The position numbers and the translations under genes were made by a program. From NCBI GenBank assembly GCA_025055285.1, contig JANWXM010000010.1:53339-117338 (forward strand): a stretch of 64,000 nucleotides of DNA. Direction: 5' to 3'. Below the pieces are notes generated by a model. That model worked only from the letters and a program-made list of their open reading frames with translations, was not told the origin of the DNA and did not search any database. Below are positions 52,026 through 61,382 of this stretch, one piece after another. Numbering within the stretch: the stretch's first letter is position 1; every line of letters begins with the position of its first letter. Source of the DNA: Saprospiraceae bacterium (GTDB lineage Bacteria > Bacteroidota > Bacteroidia > Chitinophagales > Saprospiraceae).

Positions 52026-54095
52026 TTAATCGTTTCGCACGGGCAGGAAAGCGTATTCGCGTCCATACCGAAGCATTTGTTGGACGAAGTCTGTTTCTGC
52101 CGTTGCGCGTACGTCGAGGATGTTGCCTTTTTCGTCTTTTATGAGAAGTAAGCGAGGTTGGACGAAACCAGAATAAGGCTTTGTAGGTAGGCTAGCATAG
52201 CGCTCCCGTACTTGCTGCACAAGAGCTGGGTCTACACGTATGCCATATGTCTCTACCAACCGACGGGCAGCATTAAAATCGCCCTCTGACTTGATGCGCT
52301 GCACTTCGGCGAGCAGTTTTCCGAAAAGTTCGCGCACTCGGGCGTAGTTCCGGATATCGAAGTAGGTTTTGCCATTTCGCACAACTTTGACCACTGCACT
52401 GTCGCGTTGCGCCTGTTCTAGGACCCAAGAAGAGATTAAGTGGCGGTTGCGCATGTGGTCTTGCTCGATGTTCTGGCCAGGTTGAATCCGGCGCAGTTGC
52501 TGAAGTAGGCCATTGCGCAGGTAGTAGTCGTAACCCGTTCGATAGGCTAATGTATCGGGCAAAATTCCCCATTCAACCAGCTTCGGGTCAGGCAGAAAAT
52601 ATAGGGCTACGAGGTCGGCGCGCGTTTCTTCTATCGTGCTGGCGTACTGCTTAAGGGTAGCGCTTGGCTGAGGTACACCGGGTTTAAGCTGGCCACTGGC
52701 GTGGCCAATGACTTCGTGCAAGGCGGTATGCACTTTACTGACGAGCTCACCATATTGCTTGGCTAGAGCAATCTCCTCCTCATCGTGAGCAAATTCTGCG
52801 GTAGCCACTGCTCCGCCCGAGCGGGCATAAGCGTTCTCGATGTTGTTTAAGCTGATTGACTTCGAGCCATAGTGAGCGCGTATCCATTCCGAATTGGGCA
52901 AGTTAATGCCGATGGGAGTGGAAGGTGCGCAGGCACCACCTTCCATAGCGACGTTGATAACGCGATACGAGATGCCCTTAGCTTCTTTTTTTCGATAGGC
53001 AGCTGGAATAGGGCTATTGTCCTCGAAATATTGGGCGTTGCGGCTGATAATGGCCATCTTGCGCGAGGCCTCCGGATCGTTATATTGCACGACGGCCTCC
53101 CAATCACCCTTGTATCCCTTAGGGTCATGATAGACTTCGATGAAGCCGTTGATGAAATCTACCATGCTTGCCGTATCGCGCACCCAAGCGATGTTGTACT
53201 CGTCAAATTTGCGCAGGTCGCCCGTGCGATAGTACGCTATAAGCAAGCGAATAACCTCTTTCTGCTGTTCGTTTTCGGCATAGGGTAGAGCTTTCTCTAG
53301 GTTCTCGATGATTTTGTCGATGGCCGGGCCGTACATGCCATCGCCAGCGCGCCAAACGCGCTCGTACGGCTTACCACCGGGCACGCCTATGAGCTTAGAA
53401 TTTAGGCCTACGAGGGGTGGGCGATCGCCCGCAGCGCGAAGTTGTTGTTGGTAAAAGCGGTCAACTTCTTCGGCAGTAATATTTTCGTAAAAGTGCACGG
53501 CAGAGGTAAGGACGACGTCAACGTCCGCAGCTTTGTTGGTGCGCTTTGGAAGAAAAGTAGTGTCGAACATCACGCGTCTTAAAGTATCTAGCAGCGCAGT
53601 TGGCGTTTGGTCCTTGCTCAACGGCAGTGCTTTGGGATCTGCGCCGTTTACCAGGCGAGCAAAGTACTCGAAGGAAAACTCGGGCAAAATTTTCGTCTCG
53701 TTGTAGTGGTGATGTATGCCGTTGCTAAACCAGACGCGTTTTGCGTAGGTCTCGAATGCTTTCCATTCCGGTGTGTTTCGGTCGCCCTTCCATGTCTCAA
53801 AAATAGCCTCTAGGGTCTTGCGGACGGTCAAGTTGTACTTGCAGTGCTGGTCATAAATAATGTCGCGTCCTGCTAGGGCAGCTTCGCTGAGATAATAGAT
53901 GAAAATTTTTTGCCGCAGGGTTAATTCATCCCATCCCGGAAGGTCGTAGCGCAAAATTTGTATGTCGGCAAAAGAGTCTAGAATAATGCGTTCTTCTAAA
54001 GAGTCCTTTTTCACGGAGGGAGGAGAAGTTTGGCTGCAAGCAACGCATTTACCTGCAAGAAGAAGCAGAAGCAGTAGGCGAAGAAAGCTAGACAT
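52026..54095 (-). CDS. M49-family (dipeptidyl-peptidase III-like) zinc peptidase, probable lipoprotein
   Basis: From MSSFLRLLLLLLLAG the product has 689 residues. The M49 zinc motif HEVIGH (long-ORF residues 467-472) and the second motif EETRAD (496-501) are intact, and DPP III-type enzymes release dipeptides from N-termini. The lipobox-like CVAC near residue 20 suggests an anchored, exported form, unlike the cytosolic animal enzyme. A tRNA-Glu terminator lies just upstream, so transcription is separate from the tRNA. The earlier start at 54116 is less likely. Confidence 0.93.
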   Translation of the reverse strand: MSSFLRLLLLLLLAGKCVACSQTSPPSVKKDSLEERIILDSFADIQILRYDLPGWDELTLRQKIFIYYLSEAALAGRDIIYDQHCKYNLTVRKTLEAIFETWKGDRNTPEWKAFETYAKRVWFSNGIHHHYNETKILPEFSFEYFARLVNGADPKALPLSKDQTPTALLDTLRRVMFDTTFLPKRTNKAADVDVVLTSAVHFYENITAEEVDRFYQQQLRAAGDRPPLVGLNSKLIGVPGGKPYERVWRAGDGMYGPAIDKIIENLEKALPYAENEQQKEVIRLLIAYYRTGDLRKFDEYNIAWVRDTASMVDFINGFIEVYHDPKGYKGDWEAVVQYNDPEASRKMAIISRNAQYFEDNSPIPAAYRKKEAKGISYRVINVAMEGGACAPSTPIGINLPNSEWIRAHYGSKSISLNNIENAYARSGGAVATAEFAHDEEEIALAKQYGELVSKVHTALHEVIGHASGQLKPGVPQPSATLKQYASTIEETRADLVALYFLPDPKLVEWGILPDTLAYRTGYDYYLRNGLLQQLRRIQPGQNIEQDHMRNRHLISSWVLEQAQRDSAVVKVVRNGKTYFDIRNYARVRELFGKLLAEVQRIKSEGDFNAARRLVETYGIRVDPALVQQVRERYASLPTKPYSGFVQPRLLLIKDEKGNILDVRATAETDFVQQMLRYGREYAFLPVRND

Positions 54096-54135
54096 AGGCT
54101 CGGCGATTGAAAACAAACTCGATAAAACCGGCTGG

Positions 54136-54164
54136 AAAGAAAAAAGCCCTGTATGTGCCAGGGC
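54136..54164 (-). terminator. Intrinsic terminator after tRNA-Glu
   Basis: GCCCTG and CAGGGC pair with a 7-base loop, followed on the minus strand by a T-rich run (TTTTTTCTTT). It isolates the tRNA from the M49 gene. Confidence 0.75.
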
Positions 54165-54204
54165 AGTGAAAGTCCTCGGTTTTTGGGCAATGAAGGCTTT
54201 TTAG

Positions 54205-54276
54205 CAGCCCGTACGGGAATCGAACCCGTGTTTCATCCGTGAAAGGGATGCGTCCTAACCCCTAGACGAACGGGCC
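54205..54276 (-). tRNA. tRNA-Glu (anticodon TTC)
   Basis: Minus-strand cloverleaf of 72 bases: acceptor GGCCCGT pairing with ACGGGCT (G1 with a wobble partner), anticodon stem-loop CATCC-CTTTCAC-GGATG giving TTC, T arm ACGGGTTCGATTCCCGT, discriminator G. No encoded CCA. Confidence 0.95.
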
Positions 54277-54300
54277 AAAGTTCGGCTGGAAAAAGCGTGG

Positions 54301-54308
54301 CAAAGGTA
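54301..54308 (-). promoter_or_regulatory. TAnnTTTG promoter box for tRNA-Glu
   Basis: Minus-strand TACCTTTG, 24 bases before the tRNA 5' end. Confidence 0.65.
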
Positions 54309-54471
54309 GTGGTAAGTGCAGCGTATTTACAAAAAGAATTTTTATTTTTCTTTACAAAAGATCACTAGTTCGCTCAATGGAGTGCCATTTGAAGGTCAAC
54401 AAGGGTTGCCTGAAGCTCAGCCATAAGAGCTTCGCTGCTTTGGTAGTTGAAGATGCCAAGCGCAGAAAGTG

Positions 54472-54479
54472 TACTTTTG
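54472..54479 (+). promoter_or_regulatory. -33/-7 promoter for paaZ
   Basis: TACTTTTG with a TTG 22 bases upstream (54447-54449). The paaZ ATG follows 28 bases later. Confidence 0.6.
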
Positions 54480-54507
54480 CCTTGAAGAAAGTCTATATTA
54501 AGCAAAC

Positions 54508-56568
54508 ATGAAAAAGATACAAAACTATGTATTGGGACGCTGGGTAGACGGCGAGGGCGATGGCGTGCCTCAATACAATGCCTACACAGGAGAGGTAATT
54601 TCTACGGCGTCCGACGAAGGATTAGACTACGGAGCTATTTTGGAGTATGCCCGCCAGAAGGGCAATCCGGTGCTTCGGCGCATGACGTTTCCCGAGCGAG
54701 GGCGCATGCTCAAGGCATTAGCCCTTTATTTGTTTGAGCGAAAAGAGCAGTACTACGCCATTAGTTATTTGACTGGCGCTACTCGAGCTGACTCCTGGAT
54801 AGACATCGAGGGTGGTATTGGGAACCTCTTCACATACAGTAGCTTACGGCGGCGTCTGCCTGACGAGCCCTACTATGTAGAGGGCGAGCCTGTACGCTTG
54901 TCCAAACAGAATACCTTCATTGGCCACCATATTTTGACGCCCAAACGCGGTGTGGCGGTGCACATCAACGCCTTCAATTTTCCGGTGTGGGGCATGTTAG
55001 AAAAAATCGCTGTAAACTTGTTAGCAGGTGTGCCGGCGGTAGTGAAGGCTAGCGAGCAAACTTCTTTTTTGACTGAGGCAGTGATGCGCGATATTGTTGC
55101 TTCAGGTATTCTTCCTGAGGGCGCTCTCCAATTACTCGTGGGTCGAGGGCGAGGCTTGCTCGACTACGTTCAGAGCCAGGATGTGGTGACCTTTACCGGT
55201 AGCGCAGAGACGGGTCGGAAGTTGCGCACGCATCCAGCCATCATTGCGCATAGTGTGCCCTTCATCATGGAGGCTGACTCTCTAAATGCCGCTGTACTAG
55301 GGGAAGATGCTGAGCCAGGTACTCCAGAGTTTGACCTGTTTATCAAGGAGATTCGTCGAGAGATAACGAGCAAGGCGGGCCAGAAATGTACGGCCGTGCG
55401 ACGCATTCTTGTGCCAGAGCGGCTCATAGAGGCAGTACAGGAGGCCTTAGGTAAGAGTTTGGCACAAACGGTGGTGGGCAACCCTGCGGTACAGGGAGTG
55501 CGCATGGGCGCCCTCATCAACCGCCATCAGTTGGCGCGAGTGCGCGAAAGGCTCCAGCTGCTAGCTCAAACTACGCCAATCGTATACGGCGACCCTGAGG
55601 TCTTTGAGGTAGTCGGCGCTGATCGAGAGCGCGGCGCGTTTTTGCCGCCCATTTTGTTGCGCAATGATGCTCCTAAGCGCTATACGCTCACGCATGAGAC
55701 AGAGTGTTTCGGGCCAGTGAGCACGCTGATACCTTATAAAACCCTTGAAGAAGCCGTCGAAATTGTCCGCATGGGCAAGGGCTCGCTCGTGACGACGATT
55801 TGTACCTATGACCGCCGCATTCAGCGCGAATACGTGCTGGAAGCTGCCGCCGATCACGGTCGCATTCTGATGCTCAATCGCGATTCGGCTCCAGAAAGCA
55901 CAGGCCACGGTTCGCCTATGCCTCTACTGGTTCATGGAGGTCCAGGTCATGCAGGAGGAGGAGAGGAAATGGGCGGCCTTCGAGGAGTCTTTCACTACAT
56001 GCAACGCACGGCCATTCAAGGCCATCCGTCAGATATCACTCAAGTGACCAATCAGTACCAGCCCGGTGCCCAACAAACGGAGACACCAATCCACCCTTTC
56101 CGAAAATACTTTGAAGATCTCTTCGTCGGCGAAACCCTTGTCACCGCAAAACACACCGTTAGTGAGGCAGACATTCACAACTTCGCCAACGTTAGTGGCG
56201 ACCACTTCTATGCGCACATGGATGCAACCTCGCTAGAAGGTACGCCCTTCAAAGGGCGAGTTGCTCACGGTTATTTCGTGCTCTCCAAAGCAGCAGGTCT
56301 GTTCGTAGACCCGCGTAAGGGACCAGTATTGCTTAATTACGGCCTCGATGAATGTCGCTTCATCAAGCCTGTATACCCAGGTATGACCATTGGCGTACGC
56401 CTCACCGTAAAGGAGAAGATTGCTCAAGAACACGATCCTTCCCGGGAAGGAGTGGCGGCTATCCCGAGAGGCATTGTCAAATGGTGGGTAGAGGTTTACG
56501 ATGAAACCGGAGAAACGGTAGCCGTTGCCACAATCTTGACCATGGTGCGCCGTCGCATAGACGCGTAA
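54508..56568 (+). CDS. paaZ: PaaZ: bifunctional oxepin-CoA hydrolase / aldehyde dehydrogenase
   Basis: The product has 686 residues. In phenylacetate degradation PaaZ opens the oxepin ring and oxidises the resulting aldehyde. The N-terminal aldehyde dehydrogenase part (~1-525) has the general-base Glu in [13 protein letters not shown], the nucleophilic Cys in [10 protein letters not shown], and [12 protein letters not shown]. The C-terminal MaoC hydratase part (~535-686) has [19 protein letters not shown] and [14 protein letters not shown]. No other paa gene is in the window, so the rest of the pathway would be elsewhere or absent; it may also serve another CoA-linked route. Confidence 0.93.
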   Translation: MKKIQNYVLGRWVDGEGDGVPQYNAYTGEVISTASDEGLDYGAILEYARQKGNPVLRRMTFPERGRMLKALALYLFERKEQYYAISYLTGATRADSWIDIEGGIGNLFTYSSLRRRLPDEPYYVEGEPVRLSKQNTFIGHHILTPKRGVAVHINAFNFPVWGMLEKIAVNLLAGVPAVVKASEQTSFLTEAVMRDIVASGILPEGALQLLVGRGRGLLDYVQSQDVVTFTGSAETGRKLRTHPAIIAHSVPFIMEADSLNAAVLGEDAEPGTPEFDLFIKEIRREITSKAGQKCTAVRRILVPERLIEAVQEALGKSLAQTVVGNPAVQGVRMGALINRHQLARVRERLQLLAQTTPIVYGDPEVFEVVGADRERGAFLPPILLRNDAPKRYTLTHETECFGPVSTLIPYKTLEEAVEIVRMGKGSLVTTICTYDRRIQREYVLEAAADHGRILMLNRDSAPESTGHGSPMPLLVHGGPGHAGGGEEMGGLRGVFHYMQRTAIQGHPSDITQVTNQYQPGAQQTETPIHPFRKYFEDLFVGETLVTAKHTVSEADIHNFANVSGDHFYAHMDATSLEGTPFKGRVAHGYFVLSKAAGLFVDPRKGPVLLNYGLDECRFIKPVYPGMTIGVRLTVKEKIAQEHDPSREGVAAIPRGIVKWWVEVYDETGETVAVATILTMVRRRIDA

Positions 56569-56577
56569 TGCGAAAAG

Positions 56578-56937
56578 CTACGACGTCCGAGGGAGGATCT
56601 CTGTCTTTTCTCCGAAGTAATGGGCAAAGCGCGCCATATCCTCGGCGAGTTCGCGGTTGTTTGTAGCGCGCAGATAAGTTTGGCTGAGCGAACGCAAGAT
56701 TTGGTAGATAAAGCGATCCATCTCCTGAACCTGCATCTCGTTGGTCCACAGGTCAATGCGAAGGGTATCTCGGCTGTTTTTGTCAAAGAGAGCCAATGAC
56801 ATTGCTTTGCACTCTTCCATGTGGCCAGGAGCGTGCATATCAGTGGCCGCCCACTCGATCTTTACAGGAATGCGCTCGTGATCTAGCCCAACGCGTAGGG
56901 TAATGTCGCTAATCTTGGCAATTTCCGTCCTGTCCAT
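56578..56937 (-). CDS. gldC: Gliding motility-associated protein GldC
   Basis: The product has 119 residues with no signal peptide. It matches GldC (DITLRVGLDHERIPVKIEWAA, NEMQVQEMDRFIYQILRSL), a small cytoplasmic Bacteroidota protein first linked to gliding motility and widely kept in non-gliders. It is convergent with paaZ (9 bases) and lies downstream of trxA, not beside other gld genes. It has its own TACGTTTG box 32 bases upstream. Confidence 0.92.
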   Translation of the reverse strand: MDRTEIAKISDITLRVGLDHERIPVKIEWAATDMHAPGHMEECKAMSLALFDKNSRDTLRIDLWTNEMQVQEMDRFIYQILRSLSQTYLRATNNRELAEDMARFAHYFGEKTEILPRTS

Positions 56938-56969
56938 GTAAGATAGTCGTCAATGGTGATATAAAAAGG

Positions 56970-56977
56970 CAAACGTA
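56970..56977 (-). promoter_or_regulatory. TAnnTTTG promoter box for gldC
   Basis: Minus-strand TACGTTTG, 32 bases ahead of the gldC ATG. Confidence 0.6.
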
Positions 56978-57001
56978 CAAATTCCTTTCACAATAAAGCG
57001 A

Positions 57002-57055
57002 TGCCCTACCTCTTGGGGCAGGGCACCGCCTTTGCCATTGTGGCCTAATCAGGCC
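57002..57055 (-). terminator. Paired hairpins after trxA
   Basis: GGCCTAATCAGGCC (57042-57055) and TGCCCT...AGGGCA (57002-57025) lie between the trxA stop and the gldC promoter. The second is followed on the minus strand by CTTTATT, a weak T tract. Confidence 0.5.
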
Positions 57056-57060
57056 TTCAC

Positions 57061-57381
57061 TCAGCTTAGGTGAGCGTTAATTTTCGCCGCAAATTCTTGT
57101 TTGGAGCGCGCTCCTACGAGGCGGTCGATCAATTGGCCATTTTTGAAAAATAAGAAAGTAGGAATCCCGCGCACATTGTATTTCACGGGTACCTCGGCGT
57201 TTTCGTCCACGTTTAGTTTTCCAATGACGGCACGTCCCTCGTACTCGCGAGCAAGTTCTTCTACGATGGGATTCATCGCCAGGCAGGGACCACACCACTC
57301 TGCCCACAAGTCAACGATAGTTAATTTATCGCTCTTCAGCACTTCATTCTCAAAGGTATCGTCTGTGAACTTTTGTACCAT
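57061..57381 (-). CDS. trxA: Thioredoxin
   Basis: The product has 106 residues with active site WCGPC (Cys30 and Cys33) and the cis-proline loop VRGIPTFLFFKNGQ. It keeps cytoplasmic proteins reduced and feeds reductases such as ribonucleotide reductase. No signal peptide. Its own TACCTTTG box lies 67 bases upstream. Note that the adhesin at 37131 carries a second, exported thioredoxin-like domain. Confidence 0.97.
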   Translation of the reverse strand: MVQKFTDDTFENEVLKSDKLTIVDLWAEWCGPCLAMNPIVEELAREYEGRAVIGKLNVDENAEVPVKYNVRGIPTFLFFKNGQLIDRLVGARSKQEFAAKINAHLS

Positions 57382-57448
57382 ACTAATAAAAAATTTGTAT
57401 TTGGTGAATACACTGCCTGCCCAAACACGGCAGGGAGAAAAAGGTTTG

Positions 57449-57456
57449 CAAAGGTA
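57449..57456 (-). promoter_or_regulatory. TAnnTTTG promoter box for trxA
   Basis: Minus-strand TACCTTTG between the porin stop and trxA, giving a leader of about 60 bases. Confidence 0.65.
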
Positions 57457-57481
57457 TGGCAGTTTGCCTAAATTTTTTCTG

Positions 57482-59503
57482 CTAAGGAGATCTGCCCGAC
57501 GATGTGCCTGATGCTGTAGGCTCGGTATCTGTTCTGTCCAAGAAGCGCCAACCTACGCCAAAGCGTATTGCTCCGATGGGCTGGGCGTAGTGAGCAGTTT
57601 GAAAGAAAAGCCGGCCTCGCGTCCAGGGCAGTTGAGGGTTTTCGAATCGAAAGAAGAAGCGAAAAGACGCCACCTTGAACGCAGCAAAAAGGTCTACCCA
57701 GGGATAGGCAACAGCTGTGAAGGTGTCCTGTAGGTGAAACTGAGCAGTAAGAGGCTGGTAAGCTTCAGGGCGAAAGGCGCTGTTCATTCGGAAATCCAGA
57801 CCAGCCTCGAGCAACAGTCGTCTTTGAAAGAGGTATCCAGAGTGATAAAGGGCTGCTTTTACGAATTCCTTTGGCAACCGGATCACTTCCTCGCGGCTGA
57901 AACGCTGAGCGGCCAGCGTTAGGTCGAGGCGCAAGCGCCCTAAGCGGAGTTTTTCACTTACGAGCAGTTGGGCTATTTGCAAAGGCAAGCCTGTTTGGGC
58001 AGGCATTGCGCGCTGGTCGAAATAAAGATAATGATAAATCTGGTGCGCCGAAGCTGTTACAGAAAGGCCGATGAACGGTAAGACATAGGTCGCAGAAAGC
58101 GAGTTTTCTATTGGTTTTTCAAATGAATTTCGCCAAAAAGGTCGTTGGCTGACCCCCAATCGGTGTGCCAGCAATGACGGTGGATAGCGCTGGCTAATCA
58201 GCGCAGCTTGTAGCTCTCCGATGGGGCCTAAGTTTATTTTCATCTGACCTTGAAGTTGGTATTCTCCGAAATTGAATCCCAGGCCAATGCTGCTTTGCAC
58301 CTTTAGGGTGAAGTGCTTGGAAGGAGCCAAGTATAGGCGCCCTGTCAGGAAGAGGTTTTGCAAGGAGGTGTCGGTAAACGGCTCCTGACTCCACCGCAAG
58401 AAGGTATGTTGAGCACCTACGCCCAACAGGTAAGCCAGGGTCTCGGTGTTCCTAGCCTTAAAGGTGGTTAATTCGACGCTGTTTTCTAGTTGCCTAGAGT
58501 CGGCGTAGTGTCGAATGCCACGGCGATCGACCAGAAATGCGCCAAAAAAAGTTGAATCCTCGTTCAGCGGTTGCCCTGGGCGGCTTCCTGGGTCAGAAAA
58601 TTTAAAGCGCGCCGCACTCCAGTTCGTTCGATGGGAAAGTCGAAGGCGTCGCTTACCTTTGAGAGAATCGCTCGTAAACATCCAGTGATTGATCCACGAG
58701 AAGGCAGTATGTGCCTGTCGGGTAAGGGCTTGTAAGTCAGGCAGACGAATGGTGGCGCCAATAGGACCGCCTAAGAGGCCTCCAGTTACTTCTTCAGGGT
58801 TGGCTATTCCGCCATTTTCCTGCTGCCGGCTGACATTGCGCGCAGCAATGAAGAAACTGTTCCAACGAGGGCTCACAGGATACCATACGCCGCAACTAAG
58901 GGCCATGTGTCGCACTGCCTGGTACGCGTATTGACCTGTATTCGCAATATTCTGGTGGAACAGGGAAAAATTGACGCCTCGGGCGAAGGTGCGCGAAAAC
59001 TTCACGCGAAGCATAAGGTCGTTCTGGCGCGCCCCTTGTGAGACGAATAAATCGGTTAATGCCCGTCTAGTTGGGTAAAAAGCTAAGTTGTCTGCGTGTA
59101 AATAGTATAAATCAAAAGCACTATATCCTGTATGCACCCCACGGCGAGGCCTAACAAAGAAAAACAGTGGGCGCGCCGAGGAACCTAAATTGCCCAACGT
59201 ACCCCAATCTATTTGAGGCTGGCGTGCAGGGTCGTACATGCGAAAGGAAAAATCGGGGAGCGTGTCGTCATCGGGGTGGAGATGCTCGGGAGAGGAGGCA
59301 TACAGGTGATACAAATTTGTGCTGTCGTCTGAATTCGAGGAGGTACCAGAAGTGTCTCTTCGCACTTGGGCCTTAAGGTCGAGAGTTCCACAAAATGCTA
59401 ATACATTGACAAGAAATAGAAGCGCCTGTTGGGCAAGCAGTTGCAGAGTGCTGTTTTTCTTCGTTTTCTTCGACACGGTGTTTGTTGATCCGACTTGAGC
59501 CAT
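57482..59503 (-). CDS. Putative porin (Porin_10-like outer-membrane barrel)
   Basis: The product has 673 residues with an N-terminal hydrophobic signal (ALLFLVNVLAFCGTLDLKAQ). The mature part is a long run of amphipathic strands with aromatic ends (FFFVRPRRGVHTGYSAFDLYYLHADNLAFY, HFTLKVQSSIGLGFNFGEY), typical of the Bacteroidota putative porin family PF14121. It should sit in the outer membrane; substrate unknown. A one-mismatch CACCTTTG box (59529-59536) lies 25 bases upstream. Confidence 0.85.
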   Translation of the reverse strand: MAQVGSTNTVSKKTKKNSTLQLLAQQALLFLVNVLAFCGTLDLKAQVRRDTSGTSSNSDDSTNLYHLYASSPEHLHPDDDTLPDFSFRMYDPARQPQIDWGTLGNLGSSARPLFFFVRPRRGVHTGYSAFDLYYLHADNLAFYPTRRALTDLFVSQGARQNDLMLRVKFSRTFARGVNFSLFHQNIANTGQYAYQAVRHMALSCGVWYPVSPRWNSFFIAARNVSRQQENGGIANPEEVTGGLLGGPIGATIRLPDLQALTRQAHTAFSWINHWMFTSDSLKGKRRLRLSHRTNWSAARFKFSDPGSRPGQPLNEDSTFFGAFLVDRRGIRHYADSRQLENSVELTTFKARNTETLAYLLGVGAQHTFLRWSQEPFTDTSLQNLFLTGRLYLAPSKHFTLKVQSSIGLGFNFGEYQLQGQMKINLGPIGELQAALISQRYPPSLLAHRLGVSQRPFWRNSFEKPIENSLSATYVLPFIGLSVTASAHQIYHYLYFDQRAMPAQTGLPLQIAQLLVSEKLRLGRLRLDLTLAAQRFSREEVIRLPKEFVKAALYHSGYLFQRRLLLEAGLDFRMNSAFRPEAYQPLTAQFHLQDTFTAVAYPWVDLFAAFKVASFRFFFRFENPQLPWTRGRLFFQTAHYAQPIGAIRFGVGWRFLDRTDTEPTASGTSSGRSP

Positions 59504-59922
59504 GTTCCTACTGACGCATGTCTCGCGCCAAAGGTGGGCATTTGTGGTGTACTTTTAGTGATAGAAACGAGGTTGGCGCGCAAAGTTAGACGCAGATATG
59601 GCATCTCCTATTGAGAAGAGCCGCCTTGAAAAATTTGCCAGATTACTTGCTCGACTAGGGCGCGGTGCCAATCTGCCAAATAGCCTACGAGCGCTACCAA
59701 ACCTTTATTCGAGTGCATTGCAGTTTCTCTCATACTTAGAAGAGGAAGATTGAAGGGAAGCAGGCCCGCTGCAGACAAACGAAAATTTGTCCTTGACTAC
59801 CACATTGGGTCTGTTCGCACAAGAGAAGTTTTGCCAATTCGATAAAACGAGTAAAACGTTTAGAGAGGGAGGCCGTTGTCGAGCATTCTACAGGCGAAGT
59901 AATTTTAACTGCTTGTCTTTGA
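59504..59922. other. 419-base gap between porin and ubiA-like gene
   Basis: It holds the porin promoter candidate at its left edge. No coding ORF, hairpin terminator or repeat was recognised in the rest. Confidence 0.4.
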
Positions 59923-60795
59923 TCATCTTAGATACAGTAGCCATGCGAAGGCGCCAATCCAGCCCAGCAGCATTAATTGCAAGAAGGCATCGTGCAATAG
60001 TGCGCGCGTAGGTGATTCGGTACGGCCAAAGACGAGCGTCAGCTGTAGGTAGCGCAGGATGCCCGCAATCACGAAGAAAGCCGTGTAGTAGATGCGGTCA
60101 CTGCCCATGCGCTCTGTTACTTCGGGCGAGAAGCAGTACATCAGGTAAGCTACGATTGTCACCGTTGAGCACATCACCATGGCGGCGTCTAGAAAAGGGA
60201 GATTATACCCTTCCAAGGCCTTTCGAAAAGTATGGCCGCGCATGGCAACGATATATTCGCCGCGGCGTTTGGCTAAGCCCAAAATGAGCGCTAGGAGAAA
60301 AGTCATTACAATAAGCCAATGAGAGACCTCAACGCCTGTAGCGGCGCCGCCGGCTAACACGCGCAGCAGAAAGCCCGTGCCGATGAGGCTGATGTCTATG
60401 ATGGCGATGTGTTTGAGCCAGAAGGTATAAAGCGCATTGATGCCTGTGTACAGAGCACAGATGAGCAGTACCGTTGGGTTAAGAAAATACGCCAGCGCAA
60501 ATCCTCCAGCGGATGCTGCAGTAAGCAACAAGAAAGCCTCGTGCTTGCGGATGGCGCCGCGGGCCATGGGCCGGTTCTGTTTATCGGGGTGGTTGCGATC
60601 TTGTGGAGCGTCTACCCAATCGTTCAAAATGTAAACGCCTGAAGATACTGCCGAGAAGGCAACAAAGGCCAACAAAGCGCTGCGCATAATGCTTTCCTCA
60701 ATTAGCCTCGCTGCAAAAAAGGCCGGCAACAGCACGAACAAATTTTTAACCCAGTGCTCGAAGCGAAGCAGCTGCAGGAGGTCGCGAAAAGTCAT
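59923..60795 (-). CDS. UbiA-family prenyltransferase (decaprenyl-phosphate phosphoribosyltransferase-like)
   Basis: The product has 290 residues and about eight membrane segments. The first aspartate-rich motif is NDWVDAPQDRNHPDKQNRP and the second lies in SLIGTGFLLRVLAGG. The family includes DPPR synthase, which attaches phosphoribose to a polyprenyl phosphate for arabinose-type donors, consistent with RFEHWVKNLFVLLPAFFA. Its start overlaps the purN stop by four bases (ATGA), so translation is coupled. Confidence 0.88.
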   Translation of the reverse strand: MTFRDLLQLLRFEHWVKNLFVLLPAFFAARLIEESIMRSALLAFVAFSAVSSGVYILNDWVDAPQDRNHPDKQNRPMARGAIRKHEAFLLLTAASAGGFALAYFLNPTVLLICALYTGINALYTFWLKHIAIIDISLIGTGFLLRVLAGGAATGVEVSHWLIVMTFLLALILGLAKRRGEYIVAMRGHTFRKALEGYNLPFLDAAMVMCSTVTIVAYLMYCFSPEVTERMGSDRIYYTAFFVIAGILRYLQLTLVFGRTESPTRALLHDAFLQLMLLGWIGAFAWLLYLR

Positions 60796-61376
60796 AAGCG
60801 AAGCTCGGTTTTTGGACAGATCAGGCGCTCTAAAACCTTAGGGTAGTGTTCATGCTCTAGAGCCTGGACTTTCCGAGCAATCTCCTCGGGGGAGTCTTCC
60901 GAACTGATGTAGCAGCGCGCTTGAAAGATGATATCGCCCTCGTCGTAGCGCTCGTTGACGTAGTGAATGGTGATTCCTGTCTCGCGCTCGCCGGCCGCTT
61001 TGACGGCCTCGTGCACGCGCATGCCGTACATGCCTTTTCCGCCATACGCGGGCAACAAGGCTGGGTGAATGTTGACCATGCGCTGCCAATAGGTTCGAAC
61101 CAAATAAGGTGGCACCAGCCATAGAAAACCCGCTAGCGCGATGAATCCAATTTTGTATTCGTTTAGTACAGTGAGCAATTGCTCACTTTCGTAAAAGGAA
61201 ATTCGGTCTATAACGTGGGTTGGTATGTGGCGTTCTCTCGCTATGCTTAGCACTGGTGCATCGGGTTTATTGGAGACAATCAGGCGCACACGCGCGCAGG
61301 AGCTATGGGCAAAATAATCAGCAAGGCAACGCGCATTACTACCTGTACCCGAGGCAAATACGGCAATATTCGTCAT
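60792..61376 (-). CDS. purN: Phosphoribosylglycinamide formyltransferase
   Basis: The product has 194 residues. It formylates GAR from 10-formyl-THF in purine synthesis. The GSGTGSNAR-type start reads FASGTGSNARCL, and the catalytic Asn102, His104 (NIHPALLP) and Asp145 (YDEGD) are present. It starts six bases after the cystathionine-synthase stop and overlaps the UbiA gene by four, in a four-gene operon of mixed metabolism. Confidence 0.96.
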   Translation of the reverse strand: MTNIAVFASGTGSNARCLADYFAHSSCARVRLIVSNKPDAPVLSIARERHIPTHVIDRISFYESEQLLTVLNEYKIGFIALAGFLWLVPPYLVRTYWQRMVNIHPALLPAYGGKGMYGMRVHEAVKAAGERETGITIHYVNERYDEGDIIFQARCYISSEDSPEEIARKVQALEHEHYPKVLERLICPKTELRL

Positions 61377-61382
61377 GCGTCC

